Part shown: positions 46,601-58,232 of the stretch, piece by piece
Layout: each line of letters begins with the position of its first letter
How positions within the stretch are numbered: position 1 is the first letter of the stretch
Assembly: GCA_027422505.1 (NCBI GenBank)
Contig: JAPQWV010000481.1
Coordinates: 248,001 to 312,000, forward strand
DNA from: Craterostigma plantagineum
Taxonomy: Eukaryota; Streptophyta; Magnoliopsida; Lamiales; Linderniaceae
Reading direction: 5' to 3'
DNA: 64,000 bases
Program-made: the position numbers and the translations under genes
Notes under the pieces: model-generated
What the model saw: only the letters and a program-made list of their open reading frames with translations
Told to the model about the DNA's origin: nothing
Databases searched by the model: none

Positions 46601-47633
46601 TATCCAGGCAAAAATGGTCTTACAAGGTAGGTAAATAATACAGATGGGAAAAATCATAAAAATGGGTCACTAAGTATGCCAATTTTCGATTTTGGGTCAC
46701 TATGTTAGCTAGTTACAAAAATAGGTCACTAAGTATGTATATAGTAACAAAATTGGGTCATTGACCCTTTTTTTCATATTATATACATACTTGTAACTAT
46801 ATACATATTTAGTGACCTAAATTTTGTAACTAGTGACCAAATTTTGTTACTATATACATACTTAGTGACCTAATTTTGTAACTGGCAAACGTAGTGACCC
46901 AAAATCGAAAATTGGCATTGTTAGTGACCAATTTTTTATAATTTTGCCTAATATAGATTATTGATTATCACACAAGAAATTTATTGTTGTACGTAACTCT
47001 TGTTCGTCTTATAGATCGGACTGAAAGGCGAGGCTGTGAAGTTAGCGTCGTCGTCCACCGATGAAGCTTCTTCCTTTACTCGTGGTTGGATAAACGGACG
47101 GTCTTTAGCAGCAAACAGCCAACAACAGCCACTCACATGGTACAAGGTAGGCTCATGTTTCTCATTTAGCGTTGTTCAACCAATAATTCAAAGGTCAATT
47201 TATTACATCCATTCTTGTGACAGGCATACTTCGACGCGCCACAAGGGACGGAGCCGTTAGCACTGGACATGGGCAGTATGGGAAAGGGACAAATATGGGT
47301 TAACGGGCAAAGCATTGGAAGGTATTGGACTACATATGCCAAAGGACAATGCAACGGTTGTAACTACGGAGGGACTTTTAGACAAGCAAAGTGCCAATAC
47401 GGTTGTGGAAAACCAACTCAACGATGGTATTGTATATATATTACAAACATATGTTGACGTTTGGAGTACATGTTTACTATAGTTATATTATTGCATTTTC
47501 TGGCGTGATCACTAGGTACCATGTTCCTAGATCGTGGATGAAGCCTACGCAGAATCTATTGGTAGTGTTCGAGGAAATCGGTGGTGATGCTTCCAAGATT
47601 TCCGTTGTAAGGAGATCGGTTACATATGTGTAG
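43657..47633 (+). CDS. BGAL: Beta-galactosidase, glycoside hydrolase family 35
   Basis: It hydrolyses terminal beta-galactose from wall polysaccharides and glycoproteins; a signal peptide ([15 protein letters not shown]...) predicts secretion to the apoplast. My exons are 43657-43818, 43890-43985, 44094-44206, 44292-44358, 44439-44531, 44621-44758, 44847-44935, 45028-45133, 45201-45288, 45374-45492, 45575-45742, 45829-46007, 46093-46202, 46314-46423, 46516-46626, 47015-47146, 47224-47426 and 47516-47633. They total 2202 nt, 733 residues, with all phases consistent. Mature [20 protein letters not shown] is the classic GH35 start. [14 protein letters not shown] gives acid/base Glu181; WTEAWTGW gives nucleophile Glu248. 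Beta-sandwich domains follow to VTYV-stop, with an N-V-T sequon at 459. The length fits the plant subgroup without a C-terminal lectin domain. Introns after 44531 and 46202 need GC donors; the others are GT-AG. Catalytic roles are family knowledge; the model is inferred without RNA. Confidence 0.95.
46646..46948. mobile_element. MULE-type MITE in intron 15 of the beta-galactosidase gene
   Basis: An inverted repeat of about 55 bp at each end (GGGTCACTAAG..., then ccaattttcgattttgggtcac) defines it. A near-perfect 10-bp direct repeat (taatacagat at 46636-46645, taatatagat at 46949-46958) flanks it, in the Mutator size range. The interior has further inverted gtgacc/ggtcac copies, so its RNA could fold into a long hairpin. 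It leaves both splice sites of the intron intact. Confidence 0.8.
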
Positions 47634-47683
47634 ATTTAGAGGGCGATATCAAGGCACTATATTCCCTGTTACATTCAAAGAAA

Positions 47684-47689
47684 AATAAA
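47684..47689 (+). promoter_or_regulatory. Candidate polyadenylation signal
   Basis: AATAAA 51 nt after the beta-galactosidase stop codon, in an A-rich context followed by T-rich DNA, the usual position for a plant near-upstream element. Confidence 0.5.
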
Positions 47690-47963
47690 TTTAGTTCGAA
47701 AGGTGAAGTACCCCACGTGGATATACTGAAATATACGTTCATACGTTGTTTTTTTATTACACAAAACTCCCTTACGCTTTCTAAAAGTTAGCATCGTACC
47801 CTCCGTCAGAACCTTCTGCCAGCAGGCGCTATTAATGCGACTGAAATATGACTTGTCCATATTTTTTGACCTAAGACAACTAAAATACCCTCAAAGCCAT
47901 CTTCTTCCTCCTAACAACTTAACAAGTTCTTCCGTGAATAGAGATTTCACGCAGTCTTCTAGT

Positions 47964-48625
47964 TAGGGTGTTCACCGGTCGGTTAAGTTCGGTTTTTTCA
48001 AATTTCGGTTCGGTTTTTCGATTTTCGGTTTTACGTATGCTTAATCCGATATCCGAACCGTTTTAATTTGGTTCGGTTTGGTTTTCCTCGGTTCGTTTTT
48101 CGGTTAGGAATTCAACAAAAAGAATATTATGAGCTGAGAATACATAAAACAATTTATGGTTATTAAAATACAAAGAAGATTTATGGAACGTGACAAGCAA
48201 AATAAATTCAAAGGTCCGAAAAAACAATATGAAAATGGAACAAAATCTAACCAAAATATAAAATCATTCATCTGACGATACTATATTGTTTGGGAGAAAA
48301 ATAGTATTTGATTGGTGAACAAACATTCACATAAAAATGAAAAAAGTAGACCAATGAAATTATATTTACTGTGTTGTTTACTTTATGGGAGAAAAACAAA
48401 TGATTTTTGATATTTTTCTATTTTTAATGTACTATGATAATTTTAGGTTGGTTTTTCGATTTCTTCGATCTTACGTATGCTTAATTCGATATCCGAACCA
48501 TTTTAATTTGGTTCGGTTCGGTTTTTTATAATTCGATTCGTTTTTTTTTTGTTCTGGTCTTTTCGGTTCTGTTGTTTACGGTTCGGTCGATTTTTTCGGT
48601 TTTTCGGTGAATTTGAACACCCCTA
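47964..48625. mobile_element. hAT MITE, family A copy 2
   Basis: The ends are TAGGGTGTTCACC and (reverse complement) TAGGGGTGTTCAAA. CTTCTAGT flanks it exactly (47956-47963 and 48626-48633). It is collinear with 6489-7162 across arms and centre, including acgtatgcttaat(c/t)cgatatccgaacc in both arms and acataaaacaatttatggtta in the centre. Confidence 0.9.
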
Positions 48626-48633
48626 CTTCTAGT

Positions 48634-51110
48634 GGATAAAATAAAGACAAAACATAAACCCAATGGAAAACATTGAAAAACAAGACAATTATAGTAAAAA
48701 AAAAATCCATCCCGGAAAACATAACACGAAGGGGATGGAATCGTTTCTGGCCTACTCTGTTGGAGCTGGAATTGAACAACTACAATAGTCATCTTCACAA
48801 CCAGATTGGGTGGTGTAGAAAATTTGGGTCGAGCCTACCGTAATTTATCCGTCATCGATGCCCAGACACACGCGGCACACATGAGGAGGGGCCCCGGTAT
48901 AAGCTTGACGGGGTCCCTTCCTAAACCCAATTGGTCTTAAGAGGAGTTGACCGTCAAACCTATAAAACCCATTATTATTTTTTGTACTATTGGACGTGGG
49001 ACTCTCCACACGTGATATTGATGGGGGCGGTCCCTAAATGGATGTAAAAATTACTAAGTAGAAACTGGTGATGTAAATGTTGACTGAAATGTTGGAACAA
49101 CACTCGATCTCACACAGAATGCACAGCGGATTAAACTTGTAACTTAGTGACGAAAAACTGACGACACGAGATATAAATTTTGTGTAGCAAGTCAGAAACT
49201 TGCTGCGTGCCTCATGGCGAAATTCCACTATTAGATGGATTACAAAAACAACTCGATAGTAAATCTCAAGCCTAGAAAACTACGAATCGAAACGATCCTA
49301 CAAACCTACAAAGTCCTGAGACTTTTGCAAACTAAATACTAGGCTAAACAATAAAAGAAGCTCTCGTGGTCGCTCAGACTCGATGTACGCTTCGCTCGTT
49401 ATCACTCGTGTGTATCTCGTCTAACCAAATGGTTAGAACGAAGTCTCGTATAAGTACTTCGACTTCTCAAAGACTTGCACAACGTCCATACTGCCCACAA
49501 CATCCAGTAACTTCAATATGGCCGTTGGAAGTTAACTTGGATAGCCTCAAACGACTTGGTCTTGTCTTGAGCTTCAAGACTCCTATTTTTAGTATGTTGC
49601 TTCCTAGTTTCGCTCCTTCATCCCCACGCTTATTCCACACGGTTTGAACCGTTCTAATCCTTATCTAAGTCCTGCACATCACTAAAGAAAGCCACGAAAA
49701 TAGGTTAGACGGTTTTCGGGTATGAAAGATAAAACTGAGGGTTGACAAATACAACTATGTTGACTGGAATGTGGTCTCCGCTTACAAAGTCACTCAACAT
49801 TGGTCAGGAGTCATGATCTCCGCCATCCATCTGCACAGACACCTTCTCCCCCTTTTGGGAAGAAAGTAAACCTTAGAGAACTTCTCTCTGAGCAATCGGA
49901 AAAGTACTCTTGTCATTTCAGACACTTCAGCGCTTTCTGCAGATTCGATATTGAGGTAAATGTGGAACTAACATCCGAACCTACATTCTGGGACTCAGAA
50001 TCAGGTGAGTTTGCCATAAATCAAAGACAAATTCAATAAACGGAGATGCAAGACAGAATGTGTAACCCTTGATTATATCAAACACAGTCAAGAACATAGA
50101 GTATTTTCAGCGTGAAGTTCGAATTTTGACATAGGGTATGTGTGGAAGTTATCAAGGTCACTTAAGTCGAAACTCCTACTTAGAAGCACCAACGAAAAAA
50201 ACTGTCTTATCAGTCATGTCAAATAAACGTGGAGAGAGTGAACATAAGAAAAATAACCGTTGGGTCATTAAACTCACTTAGGCAATTTAAATGATAGAAA
50301 CGAAATTTGATAATCAACATGCCTAAGTAAAATTGAGCTGTACATGTTATAAGCAGAGGTAACTCACGTGAGCATAAAGAGCACATTAGACCATGTTTCA
50401 ACCAAAAAATACCAAGTCAAAAATCAACATAGGAGCAAGCAAGAACCGTTTTGGCGACAATGAGGATCACTTGAGACAAGCGTAACATGCTGTTCTTCGA
50501 GAGTTCTAATGCAATTCTGAGAGATATCTAAACTAGACACAAAATACTGACAAATGCAAGACAAAAAGCTAAAGCAAGTAAACGAAAGCACATAAAATAT
50601 AGCAATACCAAACTGACAGTTACATATGTTGCCTCAACATTTGACTTAACATTCTAATTCCGTAATCCTAGACTTTTCTGCTCAACCCTTCTCTAAACCA
50701 GTTCCCCTTATTACCCTTTCACCTTATTTATCTGACCGAAATCATGCACTGCCCTTACACCCTAAGCCTCAAGGTTTGGCTTTTTGTCGCATAGTATACA
50801 TCGTCACCGCGAATGCCGTGTACCTACGGAAACTTATTACCAAGCTCCTATATCTAGCAAAGAGTTTATCAGCATGCTTATACGCAACAAGGATTGGCTT
50901 TTTGTCGCAAAGAGTACATCGTCACAGCGAATGCCATGTACCTAGGGACGTATTACCAAGAGCCTTAAAAAAAAAGGGATCGGGTTCATTTAGGGACCAG
51001 TCAAGAAGAATCAAGTCATTTCACAGGAAAACAGAACAGACTATTTCATCAAACATTAAAGCAGTAGCTATCTAATCTGGCATATGCTATGTTGATCCAA
51101 ATGTTGGACC
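48634..51110 (-). mobile_element. Probable post-pol region and 3' LTR of a SIRE-like Copia
   Basis: This lies downstream (minus sense) of the Copia pol relic. It contains words typical of this lineage on the minus strand: AATGTTGGTCCAACATTTGG next to the pol stop, TGTTGAGGCAACAT (about 50626) and tgttggaacaaca (about 49090). LTR borders are not fixed. A duplicated phrase (ggctttttgtcgca...agtacatcgtcac) occurs at about 50777 and 50894. About 48850-49030 has a TATAAAAC motif in a CpG-rich patch and may be separate. The small ORFs here are not convincing. Confidence 0.4.
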
Positions 51111-51115
51111 AACAT

Positions 51116-54100
51116 TCAGACTGACATGTGCAAACCTATGGATTTCTTCAGGTCCGAGAACCTTTCAGAATCCAGTGCTTTCGTGAATATATCTGCTAAC
51201 TGATGTCTTGTGTCTATATGCTCAATGCGCACTAACTCTTTGTCTACCATATCTCTCAGAAAATGATGCCTTATATCTATATGCTTCGTACGTGAATGTT
51301 GAATAGGATTCTTAGAAATATTGATGGCACTTAGATTATCGCAATACATGAGCACGGACTGACTCTCTAAGACATAATCACTTAACATACTATTCCACTA
51401 AATAAGCTGAGTACAGCAACTACCTGCAGCTACATATTCAGACTCAGCCGTAGAAAGTGACACGCAATTTTGTTTCTTACTATACCAAGACACAAGATTA
51501 TTACCTAAGAAGAAACAATCGCCACTTGTGCTCTTGCGATCATCTTCGTCTCCTGCCCAGTCAGCATCGCTATATCCTACAAGATTCGTGTTAGTATCTT
51601 TTGAGAACCATAAGCCTAACCCACACGAACCACTCACGTATCTTAGAATTCTTTTCACAGCATTTAAATGGGTAATTTTCGGCTCAGCCTGATACCTAGC
51701 ACACACACAAACACTAAACATAATATCAGGTCTACTCGCTGAAAGATATAAAAGACTGCCTATCATTGAGAGATACAATGTGGGGTCAACATTCTGTCCC
51801 ACATAGTCTTTACATACCTCTTGTGTTGAACCCATTGGCGTTTTCATTACCTTGGCAGTATCTAGCTCGAATTTCTTCACTGTGTTCTTCGCATACTTCT
51901 CCTGGGACATGAAAATACCATCGTTGCATTGCTTAATCTGCAGACCTAAGAAAAATGTTAGCTCACCAATCATACTCATTTCGAAAGTAGAATTCATAGC
52001 ATGTACGAATTGGTCTAACATGTTTTGGGAACTAGAGCAAAAAACAATATCATCTACGTAAATCTGGGCAATCAAAATGTCCGAACCAACTCTTTTTGAA
52101 AAGAGCGTTCGATCCGCTTCTCCTCGCACAAACCCAAATTCAAGTAGGAACGTAGTCAACTACCATAACAGGCTCGAGGTGCATGCTTCAGTTCATAGAG
52201 CGCTTTCTGCAACTTAAAAAACATGGTTAGGAAATTGTGGATCTTCAAATCCTTTAGGCTGCTCAACATAAATTTCTTTATCTATATAACCATTCAAAAA
52301 CGCATCCTTAACATCCATTTGATGCAAGGTAATGTTGAGCCAGCATGCAATAGCAAGTAATAACCTAATCGACTCTAGTCTAGCAACAGGGGCAAATGTC
52401 TCATCAAAATCAATTCCCTCGACTTGTTTATAGCCTTGGGAAACTAGACGTGCTTTATTCCTAACTACACTACCATGCTCATCAGACTTATTCTTAATAA
52501 TCCACTTAGTGCCTATGACATTAATGCTTTCGGCCGTGGTACTAAGGTCCAAACTTCGTTCTTCTCAAACTGCAAGAGTTCCTCTTGCATGGCATTAATC
52601 CAATAATTATCCTTGAGAGCTTCAAGGACATTCTTAGGTTCTATCTCAGAAACAAAACACTTAAAGCGTACCTCAGCGGATACGGTGTTCATGCATACGT
52701 TTCTTACCATCGATTTGTAGTCCTTACGCGGCTTGTCTCTGGTTCTTCTTCCTTCGTTCATGTTACCAATGATAAGTTCAGTGGGATGGTCCTTTCGAAT
52801 CTTACTTGGTGGATCCCTTCGAACTTCGCTGGGTCCGGCTTCTTTAAGATGCTGGCTCATCATTTGCCTCCACATTCTCCTCTGTTTCATCAACAGCTTT
52901 GACATCGTCTGTAATAACAACTTGGGGAGCATCTCTGCTGAGGTCAGTAGCATCATCAAATACAATATTAACAGATTCATGAACAGACTTCAAGCGCAAG
53001 TTATACACACGATATGCACGACTATTAGACGAGTAACCTAGAAAGATGCACTTGTCACTTTTGGAATCGAATTTGGTCAAGTACTCACGATCATTCAGCA
53101 TATAACAATAGCACCCAAACACATGAAAATACTTAACCGTAGGCTTCTTCCCATTCAACAATTCATAGGACGTTTTCTTAGTTCCATGCCTAAAGAACAC
53201 ACGATTCGATATATGACAAGCTGTATGCAACGCTTCAGCCCAAAAACGCTTAGAAATGTTCTTAGATTGCGACATAACACGAGCTGCAAAGTCCTATTCT
53301 TCCTTTCGGCCACCCCATTTTGTTGGGGCGTCTTAGGAGATGAAAACTCATGTATGATGCCTTTCTTATCACAAAACTCATTGAATGACTGATTATCAAA
53401 CTCCCTAGCATGATCTGATCTAATGCCAAAAATAGAAGCACAAAAGTTATTCTTAACCATGGCACAGAAAGTTTTAAAGAAATCGAATGATTCTGATTTT
53501 TCCTTAAGAAAATAAATCCATGCATATCTAGAAAGTCATCCACGAGCACATAAGCATATTTCCTACCACCTATACTGTCTACCTCCATCGGCCCCATCAA
53601 ATCCATATGAATCAATTGAAAAGAGTGAGCAGTTTTAAAATGTTGAACAGAATGTGGGTCAACAATATGACTGACATGAACTTGCTTACCCTTCAAGCAC
53701 GACTCACATATAACCTTACCAAACTCCTTCAGCTTTGGAATACCTCTGATTGCTTCGTGCTTAATAAGCTGCTCCAGGGTTCGGTAATTTACGTGGCCCA
53801 GTTTGTGATGCCAAATAACCACATCGTCCTCGGCCTTTGATAGTTGGCACACGTCCTTTGAGTTGGATTTGTCGCCAACTAAGTAGCAATTATCGCTTGA
53901 CCTTTTTCCTGCCATCACTCGAACACAATCGCTGTTAAAAACTTCACAACATTCTTTATTAAATCTTACCTCTAGGTCGTCGTCGCAAAGTTGGCTTATG
54001 CTAATTAAATTAGCCACAAGACCCTCGACATGAAGAACATTGCTTAGTCTAGGAAAGTCCGCCACATTCAATCTCCCGCGGCCAAGTATCCGTCCCTTTG

Positions 54101-54473
54101 CTCCTCCTCCAAATGTCACAGATCCACTACTTAGAGGTGTGCAGTCACTTAGAAACTTCTTGGTACCCGTCATATGTCGGGAACACCCGCTATCGAAGTA
54201 CCAAGAACCTGTCACGTTAGCTCGCAAAGCGGTATATACGACATTGCATTTATGAAAAGATTTCTCAACCCACACTTTCTTAGATGATAAAGCAACATTT
54301 GGACTATTGGAATTTGAAGGTGAGCCAGCCGAAATCTCTCCAGGCATTCCCTTCAACACTGATTTCTCAATGTTGAGAGAAATGTTGGACAACATTTCAG
54401 CCAACATTGATTTCTTCACAGAAATCTCCCCCTTCAATTTCCAGCAAAACGGTTTGATATGACCAGGTTGCAT
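51116..54473 (-). pseudogene. SIRE/Maximus-like Copia pol, truncated at its 5' side
   Basis: Minus order: end of a zinc knuckle QPGHIKPFCWKLKG (54473), protease SWYFDSGCSRHMTG, pre-integrase VIWHHKLGHVNYRTLEQLI with CESCLKGKQ, integrase HMDLMGPMEVDSIGGRKYAY and PQQNGVAERKNRTLQ (53262-53460). Reverse transcriptase follows: VSQGYKQVEGIDFDETFAPV (52214-52552), IYVDDIVFCSS (YVDD codons about 52049-52060). RNase H has GYSDADWAGDEDDRKSTSG and LSTAESEYVAAGSC, ending in QLADIFTKALD (51388-51116). Frameshifts occur near 53500, 53270, 52900 and 52200. The gag, primer site and 5' LTR are missing because the Gypsy at 54476 interrupts it; they should lie beyond the window's right edge. Confidence 0.9.
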
Positions 54474-54475
54474 GC

Positions 54476-55921
54476 TGATAAACGTATTTTAATGCATTTA
54501 TCATAATATTTATTTGGGGTATAATAGAACTTTAGCAATGAATTTATGCATTTATTCGGCATATTTACACTTATTCTTATGTTGAAGGAGCTTAGGACGA
54601 GTTTCGTGCGAAAACGAGGCAAAACGGTGCAAAAATGAAGAACACTGCCGGGTGTCACGGCCGTGACACCCTATGCACTTGGTCGTGACACCCACCAGAG
54701 GCGGAAGTAGAAGACACTGCCTAAGGTCATGGCCGTGACAGACCTTGCACCAAGCCGTGACAAGAGGCAGAGAGTTCGATAGATGATGGTCACGGCCGTG
54801 ACGGACCTTGCACCAAGCCGTGACAGGAGGCCGAGAGTTCAATAGATGATGGTCATGGCCGTGACAGACCCTGCACCAAGCCGTGACACTTGGCAGAAAG
54901 TCGAGCGATTTGAGTCGGCGATGGTCACGGCCGTGACGGCCCATGTCCAGGCCGTGACCTTGACGCGAATTGTTATAAAAAGCCCAAATTCGACCCAGAA
55001 AGGGCACAACTTACCGGAGATCAATTCCCAACCATCCAGAGACGAAAATAGGGCGAAAAGAACAGGAAATCCCGTCCCCGAGCACAAGAGACGGATCAAC
55101 GAAGAATTCACGCCAAATTAACGAAGAACGAAGATCTTGCCACGAGATCACCTCAGATTCATCAGTAGGAAAGATCATGAGTTCTTCATCTTTATCTTCT
55201 ATGTTTCTCCTTCAATTATGAGTAGCTAAATCCCTTTGTGTTTGGGATTAGATGAACGCTAGGATATTTTGTAGTTAAGACGTATATTATCGTGACTTTG
55301 TGTTTTTGACTATTTATCGTTCTATGAATATGATTCGTCGCTTTCATATGTCTATGTGTTAAAGTGATCGTGTGGAAAAACATTTAGGGCGACAGCTAAA
55401 CAACGTTTAGGCCGTTCATAGAAGATAGGATTCGAGTATAGGGCGAAAGCAAATACTCGATCCTCGCCGTTAGTAATTATTGAATTTTAGATCCCCACGA
55501 GCGTTTAGGGTGACAGCAAATTCGCGAGCGGGTAGGAAATTACTGCGACTTAGTCTTAATCACTTAGGAACGATTTCATTGTCTTATCCGATAATTTCTA
55601 GCGGGATTCGAATCTCGAGCACGTCTTTACCATCAGAAAACTCTCGTATCAGTTAGTCGCGTTCTTTGAATTTCTGGTTGATTTAGGAGCGGTCTGTTAG
55701 GTTAAGTCGTCAAACAATTTGCGTATTTTATTTAGGTTAAATATCGAGTCGATAGGTCATTACTAGTACTTGATTTATTCCTCGTATTCAAGACTCGCTT
55801 ACTCACTTTACTGCACTACAAACGATAGGTCCACTGCCTATCGCACGTCGGTGATAGTAATTAGGTATTCGTTTTAATTATTACTTGACGCACTTTTCAT
55901 TCACACACCACGTGTCGATCA
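54476..55921 (+). repeat. 5' LTR of the Athila-like Gypsy
   Basis: Starts TGATAAACG and ends CGATCA (inverted TGAT/ATCA). The left edge is where the Copia coding sequence stops; the right edge is seven bases before the primer site. The exact left edge could be up to 3 bases earlier. ORFs of 151 and 90 residues inside it come from repeats. Confidence 0.8.
54654..54965. repeat. GTCACGGCCGTGAC palindromic repeat array, LTR copy
   Basis: The 14-bp perfect palindrome GTCACGGCCGTGAC stands at 54654-54667, 54789-54802 and 54924-54937. One-mismatch copies (gtcatggccgtgac) are near 54727 and 54852. They sit in a tandem unit of about 62-66 bp that also contains ccttgcaccaagccgtgaca. The same palindrome is present after pol. 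Confidence 0.9.
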
Positions 55922-55927
55922 AGTTTT

Positions 55928-55945
55928 TGGCGCCGTTGCCGGGGA
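55928..55945 (+). other. Primer-binding site (tRNA-Asp)
   Basis: TGGCGCCGTTGCCGGGGA is the complement of the 3' end of plant tRNA-Asp(GUC), the primer used by Athila elements. Confidence 0.9.
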
Positions 55946-56360
55946 ATAGATTGATATTAGGAACACCGTACTTCGGTACTTTAGCCACTTTTATTTTGAC
56001 GTTTTTCTTGTGTTTTTACTATTTGCGTTACTTGTGTTATTCGCATGAGTTGTTTTCCTGCGTCGTTATTGATTTCGTATTCTTATTCGGCGTATTTGTT
56101 TACTTTTTCGCTAATTTTTATTTCTCACTCATTGAAGGTACGATTCAGCGGTCAAGACCCGAAGCCATCCATCGGGTCCCATCGTTGACGCAGACCCGGA
56201 TTTCGAGCGGAAGTTACGAAGGAAACTTAAGTACGATACCGAAGGAGCATCCACCAGCTCTCAGGATCCGTTAGTCTGTTATTCAGAGGATAGTTCGCAG
56301 GAATCCATCCAAAACTCACGTGTAGAGACAGCCGTAGATAGTCCCAATACAGAAGTAGAC

Positions 56361-58232
56361 ATGACGGACCACCGAGTGCCCGTCCACAACATTCCAGAGG
56401 AGGAACCATCGCTTCAGGACCTCCTCAAGAATGCCGCGCTAGGCGGTACGGAATCGGCGATTGTCATCCCGCCGATCGCGAACAACAATTTTGAACTGAA
56501 GCATTTTTGGCTTCAGATGATTTTCCAGACGGCCCAGTTCGAGGGCAACCCCGATGACGATCCTTACTCCCATCTGAAGGCGTTTCTGACGGTGACCGAC
56601 ACCATCAAAATCAATGGTGTTCCGGGCGACGCGATTAAGCTCATGTTGTTCCCGTTCTCTTTGAAGTTCAGAGCCAAGGATTGGCTTGAGATGTTACCAC
56701 CTCGCTCGATCACCACCTGGGAGGAGCTGCGAGCCGCGTTTATCGGCCACTACTTCCCACTGTCGAAGGTGCTACGATTGAAGACAGAAATCTCTTTATT
56801 CCATCAGAAGGAGTCTGAAAATCTTTATGAGGTGTGGGAGCGTTATAAGGCGCTACTAAAGAGATGCCCACAGCACGGGATGTCGAAGGCAGCCCAGATC
56901 AACAGGTTCCACGAGGGGCTCAACGACCAGACTGTCCATATGCTAGACGGAGCCGCCGGAGGAGGACTCGTGAAGCTCAACGCGACCGACGCTTGGAACC
57001 TTATTGAGGACTACTCGAGGAACAGTTTCATGAGGGGCAATACCAGGATGAAGACGACAGACGTATTTGGAGTGAGCGAGGAGACGGCCACTAACGCTAA
57101 GATCGAGCTCCAGCAACGAAAAGCCTCGACGAACTCTCAGTTGCAGACGGTGATTGGTGCATTGCTTCCCAAGTCCCCGCAGACTCAGCCCGTGAACGCC
57201 GTGGCCACCACCACACCGACACAGCACACGCCTTACGTGCCATTGTGCGGGATTTGCGGCGCAGCCCACGAGACCTCAGATTGCCAACTTGGGCAGCCGC
57301 TGGAGTACGTAGATTATATGGGAAATTACCAAGGTGGCCAGCGAAGTTTCCAGCCTCGGGCACATCCAAACCTGGCGTACGGGAATCAGAACCATCAGAG
57401 CCAAGGACCGCCAGAATTTCAGACAAGACCTTCCGGATTCCAAAACGGGCCACCACGACAGTACCAGAACGCGCCCGCGGGAGGATCCGACGACATGAGG
57501 GAGATGAAGGACATGATGAAGACACTCCTCACGAATTTTAGTAGCACCACCGCAGCCCACGAGAGCCGTATGACGAAGATGGAAGAGTACATGGAGGCGA
57601 ATGACTTACGTGCTCAGAACACATACGCCTCGCTCAAAAAGCTGGAGCAGCAGATGGGCCAGATGGCGAAACAGTGGGCGGGGCGTACTCAGAGATCGCT
57701 CCCAAGCTACACCGAGTCGAATGCTAAGGAGTACTGCATGGCGGTGACGCTGAGGAATGGGCGAGAATTGCAAGAAGTGCCCGCCAAAAAGAAGGCCAAG
57801 GAGAATGCCAACTTTGAGAGCCACGACGAGCCCAAAGTTGAGGAGATCAGGGGCGACGATGTCGAGAAGGCCGACGCTGAGAAGGAGAAGGTCGAGCCCG
57901 AGAAGGAAAAGGTGACGGAGATCCAGCGGCCACCGGTGAAGCCATACCAGCCGAAGATCCCATACCCGGCTCGACTGAAGAAGTACAAGAACAAGGCTCA
58001 GTTTGGTAAATTTATGGGTATGTGTAAAGAGTTGCATATTAACTTACCTTTTGTGGAAGCTATTACGCAGATGCCCGGCTTCACCAAGTTCTTGAAGGAC
58101 CTGCTGACGAACAGAAGGAAGCTCGAACACGTCTCCACCGTTTGTCTACGAGGAGAGTGCTCGGCGATTCTCCAAGCAAGATCCCTAAGAAGCTCAAGGA
58201 TCCAGGGAGTTTTACTATTCCATGTCTTATAG
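56361..58232 (+). CDS. Athila-type Gag polyprotein part
   Basis: The 623-residue frame contains the retrotransposon gag core at about residues 45-220: FQTAQFEGNPDDDPYSHLKA, WLEMLPPRSITTWEELRAAF, FHQKESENLYEVWERYKALL. A zinc-binding-like CGICGAAHETSDC (about 300) follows, then a coiled-coil MREMKDMMKTL region and an acidic KEKVEPEKEKV stretch. Gag forms the particle that packages element RNA. The frame stays open upstream to 56136 without an ATG (DPDFERKLRRKLKYD), so part of the N-terminus may lie before the ATG. The last 20 or so residues are out of the true frame because of a frameshift near 58175, after which the protease frame begins. Confidence 0.85.
   Translation: MTDHRVPVHNIPEEEPSLQDLLKNAALGGTESAIVIPPIANNNFELKHFWLQMIFQTAQFEGNPDDDPYSHLKAFLTVTDTIKINGVPGDAIKLMLFPFSLKFRAKDWLEMLPPRSITTWEELRAAFIGHYFPLSKVLRLKTEISLFHQKESENLYEVWERYKALLKRCPQHGMSKAAQINRFHEGLNDQTVHMLDGAAGGGLVKLNATDAWNLIEDYSRNSFMRGNTRMKTTDVFGVSEETATNAKIELQQRKASTNSQLQTVIGALLPKSPQTQPVNAVATTTPTQHTPYVPLCGICGAAHETSDCQLGQPLEYVDYMGNYQGGQRSFQPRAHPNLAYGNQNHQSQGPPEFQTRPSGFQNGPPRQYQNAPAGGSDDMREMKDMMKTLLTNFSSTTAAHESRMTKMEEYMEANDLRAQNTYASLKKLEQQMGQMAKQWAGRTQRSLPSYTESNAKEYCMAVTLRNGRELQEVPAKKKAKENANFESHDEPKVEEIRGDDVEKADAEKEKVEPEKEKVTEIQRPPVKPYQPKIPYPARLKKYKNKAQFGKFMGMCKELHINLPFVEAITQMPGFTKFLKDLLTNRRKLEHVSTVCLRGECSAILQARSLRSSRIQGVLLFHVL

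Noticed and set aside
54552..55111. ORFs of 151 and 90 residues on the minus strand
   Set aside because: They are periodic translations of the palindromic CACGGCCGTG repeats in the Gypsy LTR, with no domain.
56943..57560. Antisense ORFs of 94-142 residues over gag
   Set aside because: They are shadows of a GC-rich sense frame; no motifs.
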